Below, piece after piece: positions 1-6,561 of a stretch of DNA of 11,314 nt (position 1 is its first letter; the number at the start of each line of letters is the position of its first letter). Position numbers and translations under genes: made by a program. The notes below the pieces were generated by a model, which had not been told where the DNA came from, did not search any database, and was given only the letters and a program-made list of their open reading frames with translations. Origin of the DNA: Croceibacterium_A sp039927815 (GTDB lineage Bacteria; Pseudomonadota; Alphaproteobacteria; Sphingomonadales; Sphingomonadaceae); assembly GCA_039927815.1 (NCBI GenBank), contig JBDSUJ010000148.1, positions 1-11,314 of the forward strand. Reading direction: 5' to 3'.

Positions 1-226
1 ACCCGCGCACCCCCTCGCCCAGCTTCTCGACCACCCCGGCGCCTTCGTGGCCGAGCACGATCGGGTGCGGCGAATGGCGGCCGGGGTGCTCGTGCAGGTC
101 GGTGTGGCAAATGCCGGTCGCGACCAGCCGCACGCGCATCTCGCCCGCGCGCGGCTCTTCCAGCTCGATCTGCTCGATCCGCGGGGCGGGTCCGCTGCCC
201 CGACTGACCGCCGCTGAAATCTTCAT
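1..226 (-). CDS. Zinc-dependent (MDR) alcohol dehydrogenase, N-terminal fragment cut by window edge
   Basis: Only the first 75 codons are present; the gene continues beyond the left edge. The fragment has the start of the GroES-like domain of the medium-chain dehydrogenase family. A GICHTD motif gives the first catalytic zinc ligand (Cys40, followed by His41), and a GHEGAG motif at about 59-64 gives the second (His60) and its glutamate. Family members oxidise primary or aromatic alcohols to aldehydes with NAD in the cytosol. The ATG overlaps the stop of the upstream aldehyde dehydrogenase gene as ATGA, with a modest GGGGAA ribosome site before it, so the two are probably translationally coupled and act in sequence (alcohol to aldehyde to acid). 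An aryl- or terpenyl-alcohol dehydrogenase is plausible. The structural zinc loop and cofactor domain lie outside the window, so the substrate class is a guess. Confidence 0.9.
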   Translation of the reverse strand, partial: MKISAAVSRGSGPAPRIEQIELEEPRAGEMRVRLVATGICHTDLHEHPGRHSPHPIVLGHEGAGVVEKLGEGVRG

Positions 227-1686
227 TCGGGTTTCCCCAGGTGGTGGTCATCCTCAATGTCGGCGACTGGCCCGTGCTGGACCATCAGGGCCTTCCTCCG
301 GACGAAGCGGAGGATCGATTCGGGCCCGGTGCGCGATCCGCCGAGGCCGGAGAACCCGAAGCTGTGCGTGCCGATCGTGCGCATCTTGCCGAACGTGAGG
401 AAGGTGTCCTGCACGAACACCGCGCCCGCGTTGATCCGCCGCGCAATCGCCAGCGCCTCTTCATCGGTGCCAGCGATGACCGACGCGGTGAGCCCGAACT
501 GGGTATCGTTGGCGAGCCGGACCGCCTCGTCGATGTCGCCATAAGCCATCACCGGCACGCACGGGCCGAATGTCTCGTCCTGCATGATCGCCATGTCGTG
601 GGTCACGCCGGTGACAATGGTGGGACGCATGTACAGCCCGCCGCCGATGTCCTCGACCGTGCCCCCGGTCTCGATCGTGGCCCCCTTGGCGCGCGCATCG
701 GCCAGATGGCGCTGCACGATGCCCGCCTGCGGCGCGAACGTGAACGGGCCGATATGCCCGGCGCGCGGGTCACCGGTGTTGAGCCGGACCGCCGCCGCGC
801 GTTCGATCAGTTTCGCGACGAACGCGTCATGCACGCTGTGGTGTACGTAGACCCGCTCGACCGAATAACACACCTGCCCGGTGGCATAGACCGCACCGCG
901 CAACACGGCCGTGGCAGCGCGATCGAGGTCGGCGGTTTCGGTGACGATCGCCGGGTCCTTGCCGCCTAGTTCGAGGAAGCACGGGATTAGCCGATCGGCG
1001 CAGGCGACCGCGACCTTGCGCCCGGTCGGCACGCTGCCGGTAAAGCAAACCAGGTCGGCGTGGGCGATAACCGCCTGGCCAACTTCGCCGGGGCCGGAAA
1101 CGTAATCGAACACGTTGGCAAGTTCGGGCACCGCGCGCACAGTCTCGAAAATCGTCTCGATCACGCGCGGGGTCACTTCGCTCGGCTTGAGCAGCACCGC
1201 CGAACCGGCGAACAGCGCCGGAACCGCATCCAGCAGCGCCAGCATCAGCGGTGCATTCCACGGGCTGATCACCCCGACCAGCGGATAAGGCACCAACTGG
1301 CTTTCAACCTCGACCGTCGGCATGACCGCGCTGGTCAGGCTGGGCTGGTACGCCGCCAGCACTTTGGGTGCATCCTCCAGCCAGCCGCCGATGTTCGCCA
1401 TCGTGATGAAGCCTTGCAGATAGCTGGTGTGACCGCCCCCGGTGTCGAGCGCGTCACGCTCGCCGATCTCCACGGCCCGTGCACGGACCGCGCCCAGCCA
1501 CTGGGCCATCACCCCGCAACGCGCCGCCACCGACATTGCCGCCCAGGCCTGCTGGTTGTTGCGAAGGCGCGCGGCCTTGGCTGAAACTTCGTGACTGTCG
1601 GATACGGGAAGGCGGAAATCGGCCTGGCCGGTCCGGGGATTGCGCACGTCGATCACACCGTTCCGCTCGATCGTCGCAGACGCCAT
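223..1686 (-). CDS. NAD(P)-dependent aldehyde dehydrogenase (ALDH superfamily), left arm
   Basis: A full-length 487-residue ALDH that oxidises an aldehyde to its carboxylic acid in the cytosol. Visible catalytic parts: the oxyanion asparagine in SPWNAP (Asn144), the cofactor lysine in LLKPSE (Lys167), the FTGS Rossmann-type turn at 215-218, the general base in LELGGK (Glu239), the nucleophile in GQVCYS (Cys273), and the EETFGP-type cofactor motif seen here as DETFGP (Glu371, Phe373). There is no signal peptide. The ATG at 1686 has AGGAG about 8-9 bases upstream. The gene lies 63 bases after the TonB-dependent receptor with no obvious terminator between, and its TGA overlaps the alcohol dehydrogenase start, so receptor, ALDH and ADH look like one transcription unit. 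It is only distantly similar to the second ALDH at 5080-6552, so it is not a recent duplicate. The aldehyde substrate is unknown; an aromatic or long side-chain aldehyde is likely from context. Confidence 0.96.
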   Translation of the reverse strand: MASATIERNGVIDVRNPRTGQADFRLPVSDSHEVSAKAARLRNNQQAWAAMSVAARCGVMAQWLGAVRARAVEIGERDALDTGGGHTSYLQGFITMANIGGWLEDAPKVLAAYQPSLTSAVMPTVEVESQLVPYPLVGVISPWNAPLMLALLDAVPALFAGSAVLLKPSEVTPRVIETIFETVRAVPELANVFDYVSGPGEVGQAVIAHADLVCFTGSVPTGRKVAVACADRLIPCFLELGGKDPAIVTETADLDRAATAVLRGAVYATGQVCYSVERVYVHHSVHDAFVAKLIERAAAVRLNTGDPRAGHIGPFTFAPQAGIVQRHLADARAKGATIETGGTVEDIGGGLYMRPTIVTGVTHDMAIMQDETFGPCVPVMAYGDIDEAVRLANDTQFGLTASVIAGTDEEALAIARRINAGAVFVQDTFLTFGKMRTIGTHSFGFSGLGGSRTGPESILRFVRRKALMVQHGPVADIEDDHHLGKPE

Positions 1687-1749
1687 CCCAACTCTCCTGT
1701 TCCGCGGAGGGGCTAGCGCGTCAGGCGCGGCAAGTCACCGGCAGGCGGG

Positions 1750-3750
1750 CTAAAAGCCGTACCGCACACCGAGCCAGCCGGTAAACGGCGTTCCCAGGTC
1801 CATCGAACCCGCCTGATTGCGAGTCACAACCTGTCTGTCGAACAGGTTCTCGATCCGGCCTACTGCGCTCAGCTTGCCGAACAGCGGCACTTGCGCAAAC
1901 AAATCGATCACCGTGAAGGCCGGCAGCAGGTCGGTCTGGCGGTCGTCTTCGTACTGGTCGCCGATGTAGCGCAAGGTGGCTGCAAACTGGGTGCGCTCAC
2001 GTGGGTGCCAGGCGGCGCTGACATTGGCCGCCCAGCGCGGGGTTTGCGAGGGGATGAAGCCATTGAGCGCGGCGGCCGCGCCGGTGCCAACTTGTTCGGC
2101 GTCGGTGTACGCGGCCGAGCCGTCGAGGCTAAACTGGCCCAGCGAAACCCCAGCGGTAGCTTCGATGCCGCGCGACCTGATCGCGTCGATATTGCGCCGT
2201 TCTCGCACGTTGACGCCAGTGGTGACGTTGGTGATCGCGTGGTCCACGGTGTTATCGAACGCGGTCAGGGCCACGCGCAGTCCGCGCGCTGGGACCCAGT
2301 CGAGCCCCGCTTCGTACCCGTGGAGGATTTCGTTGCGCAGCGCCGAATTGGCGTTGGTGGTCACCGGAAACACCACGAACGGGCGGTACAGTTCATTCAA
2401 GGTCGGCAGCCGCAACCCGCTGTAGGCGGCCGCGCGCAGCTTCAGGCCTGGTAGCGCCTCGATCACAGCGCCGCCGCGATAGGACATGTCCCAGCCCGAT
2501 CGCCCGGCGAACAGGTTGTTGATCGTCGTCACGCCCGCCGGATTGACCGACCGGAAGTATCCGCTCCCGATGGTCCAATGGTCGGCGCGGATTCCCCCAG
2601 TGAGGACCACTGGGCCAAGCTGCCAGTCGTCTTCGGCAAACAGGCCGATGTCGGAGTTGATACCCCCGGCGAACCGGTTGGCGGTCAGCGCCTTGGTGGT
2701 GGCGTTGAACGAATCTTCTTTTAAATCGCCTTCCGAGCGACGGGCATCGGCACCGAGCCGCATCGTGTGACCACCGCCGATCGGCGGGCGCACTTCGACC
2801 TTGGCACCAAGCCCCTGGGAGGGCGTATCCTTCTGGTTCAGCGAGGTGTTGAACGTGGTGGAGGAAATGACGACGTTGTTGAAATTGCGCCACTGCGCAT
2901 AGAGCAGCGCGTCGAACTGCCAGTCACCGCGGCCGACCAGCCGGGCGGACACGTCTTCGCCCTTGCTGCCGGTCTTCGCCCCGGCGAACCGCAGCACGCG
3001 GTTGTCCTCGTACGCCAGGCCGCGTATCTGGATCTCGATGTCTTCGGTCAGCGGTTCGACCAGCCGCGCGCTCGCCGACCACGCGTCGAAGCTGGCCGGG
3101 ACCGTGGCCGCCACGCGCTGGCTGACCGGTGTGGTATAAAAGCCGTCGCCCCGGTCCCACCGCCCGCTGACCACCGCAAACCCGGCGCCGATCTCCGGCG
3201 CGACAGTCGCGGACAATTCGGTCTCGGCGCGATTGTTGATCGACGCCTGGCCGCTGAACAGGCCCAGCGTGCGCGCGTCCGCACTATCGAGCTCCATCGT
3301 CCCGGCGAGCGCGCCGGCACCGAACGGCCCGGACCCACCACCGCGGGTGACGCGGATCGATTCCAGCCGCTCCGGTGCGATTGCGGACAGCGGCACGTAG
3401 CCGAAGAACGGATCGACCATCGGCACGCCGTCCAGCAGCACCATCGCCCGGCTGGTGGCATTGCCGCCGAGCGCGCGCAGGGTGACGCCTTGCGCGCTGG
3501 GGTTCGACGAGCGGCTGTCAGAACGGCGAAATTGCTGGAACCCGGCCACGCCTGCCAGCACATCCTCGATCCGTCCGGAAGCGCTCCGGACGATATCCTC
3601 GCGCGCGATACGCGTAACGTCGTAGGCTGGAGTCGCCGGGGTTTGTTCGAGCCCGCGACCCGTGACGACGATGACATTGGTGGCTTCCTGCGCCTGCGCA
3701 ACAACGGGCAGCAGCAGGGGCGCGACGGCGATGTAAACGAGACGGCGCAT
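1750..3750 (-). CDS. TonB-dependent outer-membrane receptor
   Basis: A 666-residue outer-membrane channel driven by TonB-ExbB-ExbD. A Sec signal peptide covers residues 1-20 (hydrophobic run ending AQA, then QE). The TonB box NVIVVTG is at 25-31. The plug follows at roughly 45-155, with typical features VTLRALGG, VLLDGVPM and IRVTRGGGSGPFG. The rest is the 22-strand barrel, ending in the expected terminal phenylalanine (VRYGF). At 666 residues it has the size of BtuB/siderophore-type receptors rather than the 800-900 residues of many carbohydrate or TPP-type sphingomonad receptors. The ATG at 3750 follows a strong GGGAGGGG ribosome site that can be hidden in a hairpin (see the leader entry). 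Position at the head of ALDH and ADH genes suggests it imports the organic substrate they oxidise. A metal complex ligand is the alternative; the sequence alone cannot decide. Confidence 0.96.
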   Translation of the reverse strand: MRRLVYIAVAPLLLPVVAQAQEATNVIVVTGRGLEQTPATPAYDVTRIAREDIVRSASGRIEDVLAGVAGFQQFRRSDSRSSNPSAQGVTLRALGGNATSRAMVLLDGVPMVDPFFGYVPLSAIAPERLESIRVTRGGGSGPFGAGALAGTMELDSADARTLGLFSGQASINNRAETELSATVAPEIGAGFAVVSGRWDRGDGFYTTPVSQRVAATVPASFDAWSASARLVEPLTEDIEIQIRGLAYEDNRVLRFAGAKTGSKGEDVSARLVGRGDWQFDALLYAQWRNFNNVVISSTTFNTSLNQKDTPSQGLGAKVEVRPPIGGGHTMRLGADARRSEGDLKEDSFNATTKALTANRFAGGINSDIGLFAEDDWQLGPVVLTGGIRADHWTIGSGYFRSVNPAGVTTINNLFAGRSGWDMSYRGGAVIEALPGLKLRAAAYSGLRLPTLNELYRPFVVFPVTTNANSALRNEILHGYEAGLDWVPARGLRVALTAFDNTVDHAITNVTTGVNVRERRNIDAIRSRGIEATAGVSLGQFSLDGSAAYTDAEQVGTGAAAALNGFIPSQTPRWAANVSAAWHPRERTQFAATLRYIGDQYEDDRQTDLLPAFTVIDLFAQVPLFGKLSAVGRIENLFDRQVVTRNQAGSMDLGTPFTGWLGVRYGF

Positions 3751-3755
3751 CGAAA

Positions 3756-3803
3756 CCCCTCCCAGGGGCGAAATTGTGTTGTCCGAATTCGGCTAGCGCC
3801 CCT
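3756..3803 (-). promoter_or_regulatory. Candidate two-state RNA leader hiding the ribosome site of the TonB receptor
   Basis: Read on the minus strand, CGCCCCT (3770-3764) can pair with AGGGG of the ribosome site (3760-3756) across a GGG loop, which would block translation. The same CGCCCCT also matches a perfect upstream complement AGGGGCG (3803-3797). The two pairings exclude each other, the arrangement of an anti-Shine-Dalgarno switch. The base matches are directly visible. Whether the transcript starts upstream of 3803, and whether anything controls the switch, is inference. Confidence 0.4.
3783..3792. promoter_or_regulatory. 10-base palindrome CCGAATTCGG between divergent genes
   Basis: A perfect 10-base dyad in the 98-base gap between the receptor and the SnoaL-like gene. 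Its place between two divergent starts suits an operator for a dimeric regulator, but no second copy or cognate regulator is present in the window. It also falls inside the loop of the longer inverted repeat 3764-3803. Chance occurrence is possible. Confidence 0.3.
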
Positions 3804-3848
3804 ACTCGGAAGCTTGCATGCTCACAACGGCTTTGGCAGTGCGCGCCG

Positions 3849-4295
3849 ATGGACCCCTTCGTCGCGCCCGACCATGCCGCGTTGCTGGCGAGCCCCGATC
3901 CGCGCCTCGCCGCTAATAAGCGGCTGGTCTACGACATGTACCGCATCGTGCTGCAGGCCGGGCTCGCCGACCGCGCGGGTGAGTACATCACGGCGGATTA
4001 CGTCCAGCATAATCCGATGGCAGGCCAGGGGCTGGCGGGAGTGCAGGCCTACATCCGCAAGACCCGGCCCGAACGGCCCATCGCCGAAACGCTCGAACTT
4101 CCGCTGATCAATCTGATGGCGGAAGGCGACTATGTGACGACCGCGTTCGTCCGGCCGGAGAAAGACGCGCTGGGCGAGACGTACCACTCAACCTGGTTCG
4201 ATCTCTACCGCATCGAGGGCGGCAGAATCGCCGAGCACTGGGACCCGATGCTCAAGACCGATCGACCGATTGATCCCAACGACAAGCGCCTCTAG
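3849..4295 (+). CDS. SnoaL/NTF2-like small protein
   Basis: A 148-residue protein of the NTF2-like cone fold, resembling the SnoaL-like group often found beside catabolic genes. Recognisable marks are a YVQHNP motif at 51-56, where the His and Asn face the pocket in this group, and DLYRIEGGRIAEHWD at 118-132 forming the last strands. The length matches the fold, and there is no signal peptide. The ATG at 3849 was chosen because homologous-looking sequence starts there; it lacks a clear ribosome site. A TTG at 3774 in the same frame has AGGGG five bases before it and would add 25 residues containing three Cys, unlike the family, so it is less likely. It is divergent from the TonB receptor and could act on the same compound as a cyclase, isomerase or binding protein. 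Exact chemistry cannot be assigned. Confidence 0.88.
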   Translation: MDPFVAPDHAALLASPDPRLAANKRLVYDMYRIVLQAGLADRAGEYITADYVQHNPMAGQGLAGVQAYIRKTRPERPIAETLELPLINLMAEGDYVTTAFVRPEKDALGETYHSTWFDLYRIEGGRIAEHWDPMLKTDRPIDPNDKRL

Positions 4296-4417
4296 CCAGC
4301 TAGCGCTTACAATCCAGACATAAAGCGGCTAGGGCAAAGGCATCGCGGGCTTTTGCCGAAGTAGGCGCCCGGGACCGAGAGATTCGACATGCTCCCGCCT
4401 ACGATCAGGAGCACGCG
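4296..4417 (+). other. Intergenic region with several inverted repeats
   Basis: This 122-base gap holds three inverted repeats. CTAGCGCTT at 4300-4308 faces AAGCGGCTAG at 4323-4332 (one bulge), a possible end-of-transcript hairpin for the SnoaL-like gene but without a T run. GGCAAA at 4333-4338 faces TTTGCC at 4352-4357. GTAGGCG at 4361-4367 faces CGCCTAC at 4396-4402, ending just before the AGGAG ribosome site of the next gene. No convincing promoter could be placed. The function of these repeats is not known. Confidence 0.35.
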
Positions 4418-4636
4418 ATGCATTACAGCCCCGACAAGCCCGTAAAACCGTTCCTCATCACCAAGGACGAGCACGGTCAGGTGCGCCTGACGGTGCGCGA
4501 GACCCGCTTCAACAGCCAGGGCTATCCGTGGATCACCGAGCGGCTGGTGGACGGCACATTCAAGAACGCCGCGGCCGCGCGCGCCCATGCGACCGAGGAA
4601 TACATGGCCAAGGCGGGCGAGTTCGCCACCAAGTAG
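4418..4636 (+). CDS. Small conserved-looking protein of unknown function (72 residues)
   Basis: A short, hydrophilic, probably cytosolic protein with a well-placed AGGAG ribosome site six bases before the ATG, and a strong hairpin terminator just after its stop. These two signals are the main reasons to accept it as real. There is no signal peptide, membrane segment or metal motif. The composition is mixed, with a charged first half (VRLTVRETRF) and an Ala-rich helical end (AAAARAHATEEYMAK). The sequence FNSQGYPWITERLVDGTF in the centre looks like short beta strands. It converges on the cold-shock gene. I do not recognise the family and assign no function. Confidence 0.8.
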   Translation: MHYSPDKPVKPFLITKDEHGQVRLTVRETRFNSQGYPWITERLVDGTFKNAAAARAHATEEYMAKAGEFATK

Positions 4637-4657
4637 AAACGCCGCGCTTGCGGACGC

Positions 4658-4696
4658 AAAAAAGGGGCGAGTGCATGGCACCCGCCCCCGCTTTTT
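4658..4696. terminator. Two-way intrinsic terminator between converging genes
   Basis: GGGGCGAGTGC (4664-4674) pairs with GCACCCGCCCC (4678-4688) across a 3-base loop, 10 of 11 pairs. Six A precede the stem and five T follow it after CGC. Read on the minus strand, the stem is followed directly by six T, a classic terminator for the cold-shock gene. On the plus strand it can serve the 72-residue gene ending at 4636. Confidence 0.85.
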
Positions 4697-4699
4697 GTG

Positions 4700-4718
4700 C
4701 CGCCCGCTTGGCGGGCGG
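4700..4718. repeat. Perfect GC hairpin next to the terminator
   Basis: CCGCCCGC (4700-4707) and GCGGGCGG (4711-4718) form a perfect 8-base stem with a 3-base loop, lying between the csp stop and the terminator. There is no T run on either side in csp orientation, so on its own it is not a terminator. It may protect the 3' end of the csp transcript or strengthen termination. Confidence 0.5.
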
Positions 4719-4723
4719 GACCG

Positions 4724-4930
4724 TCAGGCGTTCTGGAGATTGACGGCGCTGGTCTTGCCGCGCTTGTCGTTCTCGAGATCGTACGACACGCGCTGGTCGG
4801 TCTGCAGCGAGTTCATGCCGGCGGCCTGAACGGCGCTGACGTGAACGAATGCATCCGCGCCGCCGGCTTCATTGGTGATGAAGCCATAGCCCTTATCGTC
4901 GTTGAAAAATTTTACGGTTCCGATTGGCAT
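4724..4930 (-). CDS. CspA-family cold-shock protein
   Basis: A 68-residue single cold-shock domain, the usual length for the family, which binds single-stranded RNA and DNA and melts RNA structure. The nucleic-acid binding motifs are both clear: KGYGFI (RNP1, residues 13-18) and DAFVHVSAV (RNP2, 26-34), preceded by the usual GTVKFFN strand. The ATG at 4930 follows AAGGAAAT. A leader of about 60 bases with two hairpins lies upstream, and a strong terminator follows, so the gene appears to be a single-gene unit. It sits between two catabolic groups without an evident functional link. Many alphaproteobacteria carry several csp copies, and not all respond to cold. Confidence 0.97.
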   Translation of the reverse strand: MPIGTVKFFNDDKGYGFITNEAGGADAFVHVSAVQAAGMNSLQTDQRVSYDLENDKRGKTSAVNLQNA

Positions 4931-4953
4931 AGATAATTTCCTTCGTATGCGGG

Positions 4954-4982
4954 GCCCGACGATCGGGCTCCTGCGCTAGGAG
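4954..4982 (-). promoter_or_regulatory. Two adjoining hairpins in the csp leader
   Basis: GCCCGA and TCGGGC (4954-4959 and 4963-4968) form a perfect 6-base stem with a 3-base loop. CTCCT and AGGAG (4968-4972 and 4978-4982) form a second stem next to it. They lie 24 bases upstream of the start codon. Structured leaders that refold with temperature are known for csp mRNAs, so a similar role is possible but unproven. Confidence 0.45.
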
Positions 4983-4996
4983 AAGCGAGAGAAGGA

Positions 4997-5028
4997 AATA
5001 GGAGCCGCAAAGCACCGAAGACCGTCAA
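4997..5028 (-). promoter_or_regulatory. Candidate csp promoter
   Basis: On the minus strand TTGACG (5028-5023) matches the -35 element typical of sigma-70 promoters in sphingomonads. Possible -10 elements are CTCCTA (18-base spacing) or CCTATT (20-base spacing), both weak. The -35 is good and the -10 is doubtful. A start near 4990 would give a leader of about 60 bases. Confidence 0.35.
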
Positions 5029-5079
5029 TTTGCGACTTTAGCGCGGCCCATATAAGCGTTCGCGCGCCAAATGATAGTG

Positions 5080-6552
5080 TCATAGCCGCACCGGCGCGCC
5101 GTCGAGCAGAATGGTCTTGGTTTCCAGGTAGGGCCATAGGCCCTCCTCGCCGCCTTCGCGCCCGATGCCCGATTGCTTGAAGCCGCCGAACGGCATCCCG
5201 AATTCCATCCGCATCCCGTTCTGCCCCATGACCCCGGTGCGCACGCGGCGGCTGATGTCGTAGGCGGCCTGCGGGTCGTTGGTGAACACCGACCCGTTGA
5301 GGCCGAAATCGCTGTCGTTGGCGATGCGGATTGCGTCCTCCTCATCGTCTGCAGGGATCAGGCACAGCACTGGACCGAAGATTTCCTCCCGCGCGATTCG
5401 GCTGCGGTTATCGACGTTGGCGAACAGCGTCGGTTCGATGAAATAGCCCTTGTTGATGTGCGCGGGGCGCTGGCCGCCGGTGACCAGGTCGGCGCCGGAC
5501 TTGCGCCCTTCCTCGAGGTACATCTCGACTCGCTCGAGTTGGCGCTTCATCGCCAGCGGGCCAAGCTGGGTGTCGGGGTCCTCGGAGTTGCCGATCTTGA
5601 TGCCCTTCATCACGACGGCAATGGCCTCTGCCAGCTCGTCGTGGCGACGCCGGGGGACGATCGCGCGGCTGATCATCGCGCAGACCTGCCCGCTCATCAC
5701 GGTAATGGTGTTGCCCAGGATGGCGGCAGCGACCTCGATCGGAAAGTCGTCGCGCACAATCGCGGCCGACTTGCCGCCCAGCTCGAGCGCGCAACGCGCG
5801 ATGCGGCGACCGCACGCCTCGGCGATCTTGGCGCCCGCCGCGCTCGATCCGGTGAAGCTGACTTTGTCGATGCCCGGGTTTTCGACCAGGTGAGCGGACG
5901 CTGCCCGTTCGGCTGGCACGAGGTTGAGCACGCCAGCGGGCAGGCCGACGGCCTCCGCCGCCTCGGCGATGATGTAGGCCTCGAGCGGGGTCTCCGGGCT
6001 CGGCTTGACCACGACCGTGCAGCCCGCGACGAGAGCGTAGAACACCTTGTTGGCCATGATCCCGAACGGCGCGTTCCACGGTGCAATCGCGGCGACCACG
6101 CCGACCGGTTCGCGCGCGATTATCGCGGTATCGACCACCATGCCCTTCTGTTGTGTGACCCACGGAAAGTTTGCGCCGAGCGCGGCGAGGCCGCGCAGCC
6201 CGGCCACCGAACCGCCGTGCATGATCGGCGCGAAGCTCGCCAGCCCGCCGACTTGCGCGGTCCATGCCGCAGATAGCTCTGGCACGCGCTTTTCCAGATA
6301 GTCGATCATTTCCATCAGCTTCGCGCCGCGCTCGGCAGGCGGCGTCGTCGGCCAGGGGCCATGGTCGAACGCGTGGCGCGCCGCGGCCACCGCCAGGTCC
6401 ATGTCCGCGTCGTTTGCCTCGGCGACTCTGGCGATGACGTCCTCGCTGTTGGGATTGACGATCTCGAGTTGGCGGCCGGAGCTGGCCGTGACCCATTCGC
6501 CGCCGATATAAAGCTTGTCCGGATGCCGGATGGTCACACCGTGGGGAGTCAT
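5080..6552 (-). CDS. NAD(P)-dependent aldehyde dehydrogenase (ALDH superfamily), last gene of right arm
   Basis: A full-length 490-residue cytosolic ALDH that oxidises an aldehyde to an acid. All catalytic parts are present: APWNAP with the oxyanion Asn160, VVKPSPETP with cofactor Lys183, FTGSSAAG at 233-240, LELGGK with the general base Glu257, GQVCAM with the nucleophile Cys291, and EEIFGP with Glu390 and Phe392. The end (PFGGFKQSGIGREGG) is standard for the class. The start at 6552 has AGGAG eight bases upstream and lies only 9 bases after the quinohaemoprotein stop, so it is the last gene of that operon. It would take the aldehyde made by the periplasmic alcohol dehydrogenase, after uptake, to the acid, the place filled by coniferyl-aldehyde dehydrogenase in known eugenol pathways. 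That substrate is inference. No clear terminator was found between its stop and the csp promoter. Confidence 0.96.
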   Translation of the reverse strand: MTPHGVTIRHPDKLYIGGEWVTASSGRQLEIVNPNSEDVIARVAEANDADMDLAVAAARHAFDHGPWPTTPPAERGAKLMEMIDYLEKRVPELSAAWTAQVGGLASFAPIMHGGSVAGLRGLAALGANFPWVTQQKGMVVDTAIIAREPVGVVAAIAPWNAPFGIMANKVFYALVAGCTVVVKPSPETPLEAYIIAEAAEAVGLPAGVLNLVPAERAASAHLVENPGIDKVSFTGSSAAGAKIAEACGRRIARCALELGGKSAAIVRDDFPIEVAAAILGNTITVMSGQVCAMISRAIVPRRRHDELAEAIAVVMKGIKIGNSEDPDTQLGPLAMKRQLERVEMYLEEGRKSGADLVTGGQRPAHINKGYFIEPTLFANVDNRSRIAREEIFGPVLCLIPADDEEDAIRIANDSDFGLNGSVFTNDPQAAYDISRRVRTGVMGQNGMRMEFGMPFGGFKQSGIGREGGEEGLWPYLETKTILLDGAPVRL

Positions 6553-6561
6553 GCGGGTCTC

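Noticed and set aside
3786..3821. GAATTC followed by AAGCTTGCATGC, resembling cloning-vector polylinker
   Set aside because: The next bases do not continue as a polylinker would, and flanking genes are intact on both sides, so short restriction-site matches by chance are the simpler reading.
3751..3848. Cobalamin riboswitch upstream of the BtuB-sized receptor
   Set aside because: The gap is too short and lacks the B12-box consensus; only simple hairpins are present.
2767..4107. Long plus-strand open frame of 446 codons opposite the TonB receptor
   Set aside because: It runs antisense to a receptor with clear signal peptide, TonB box and C-terminal Phe, is rich in Arg, Gly and Ala without recognisable motifs, and overlaps the SnoaL-like gene out of frame. 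Such frames are common in high-GC DNA.
5029..5079. Intrinsic terminator after the right-arm operon
   Set aside because: Only a 4-base inverted repeat (ATGA/TCAT at 5071-5083, overlapping the stop) is seen, with no T run; termination may need Rho or occur elsewhere.
5173..6276. Plus-strand open frame of 367 codons opposite the second ALDH
   Set aside because: It is antisense to an ALDH with all catalytic motifs and shows no recognisable protein features.
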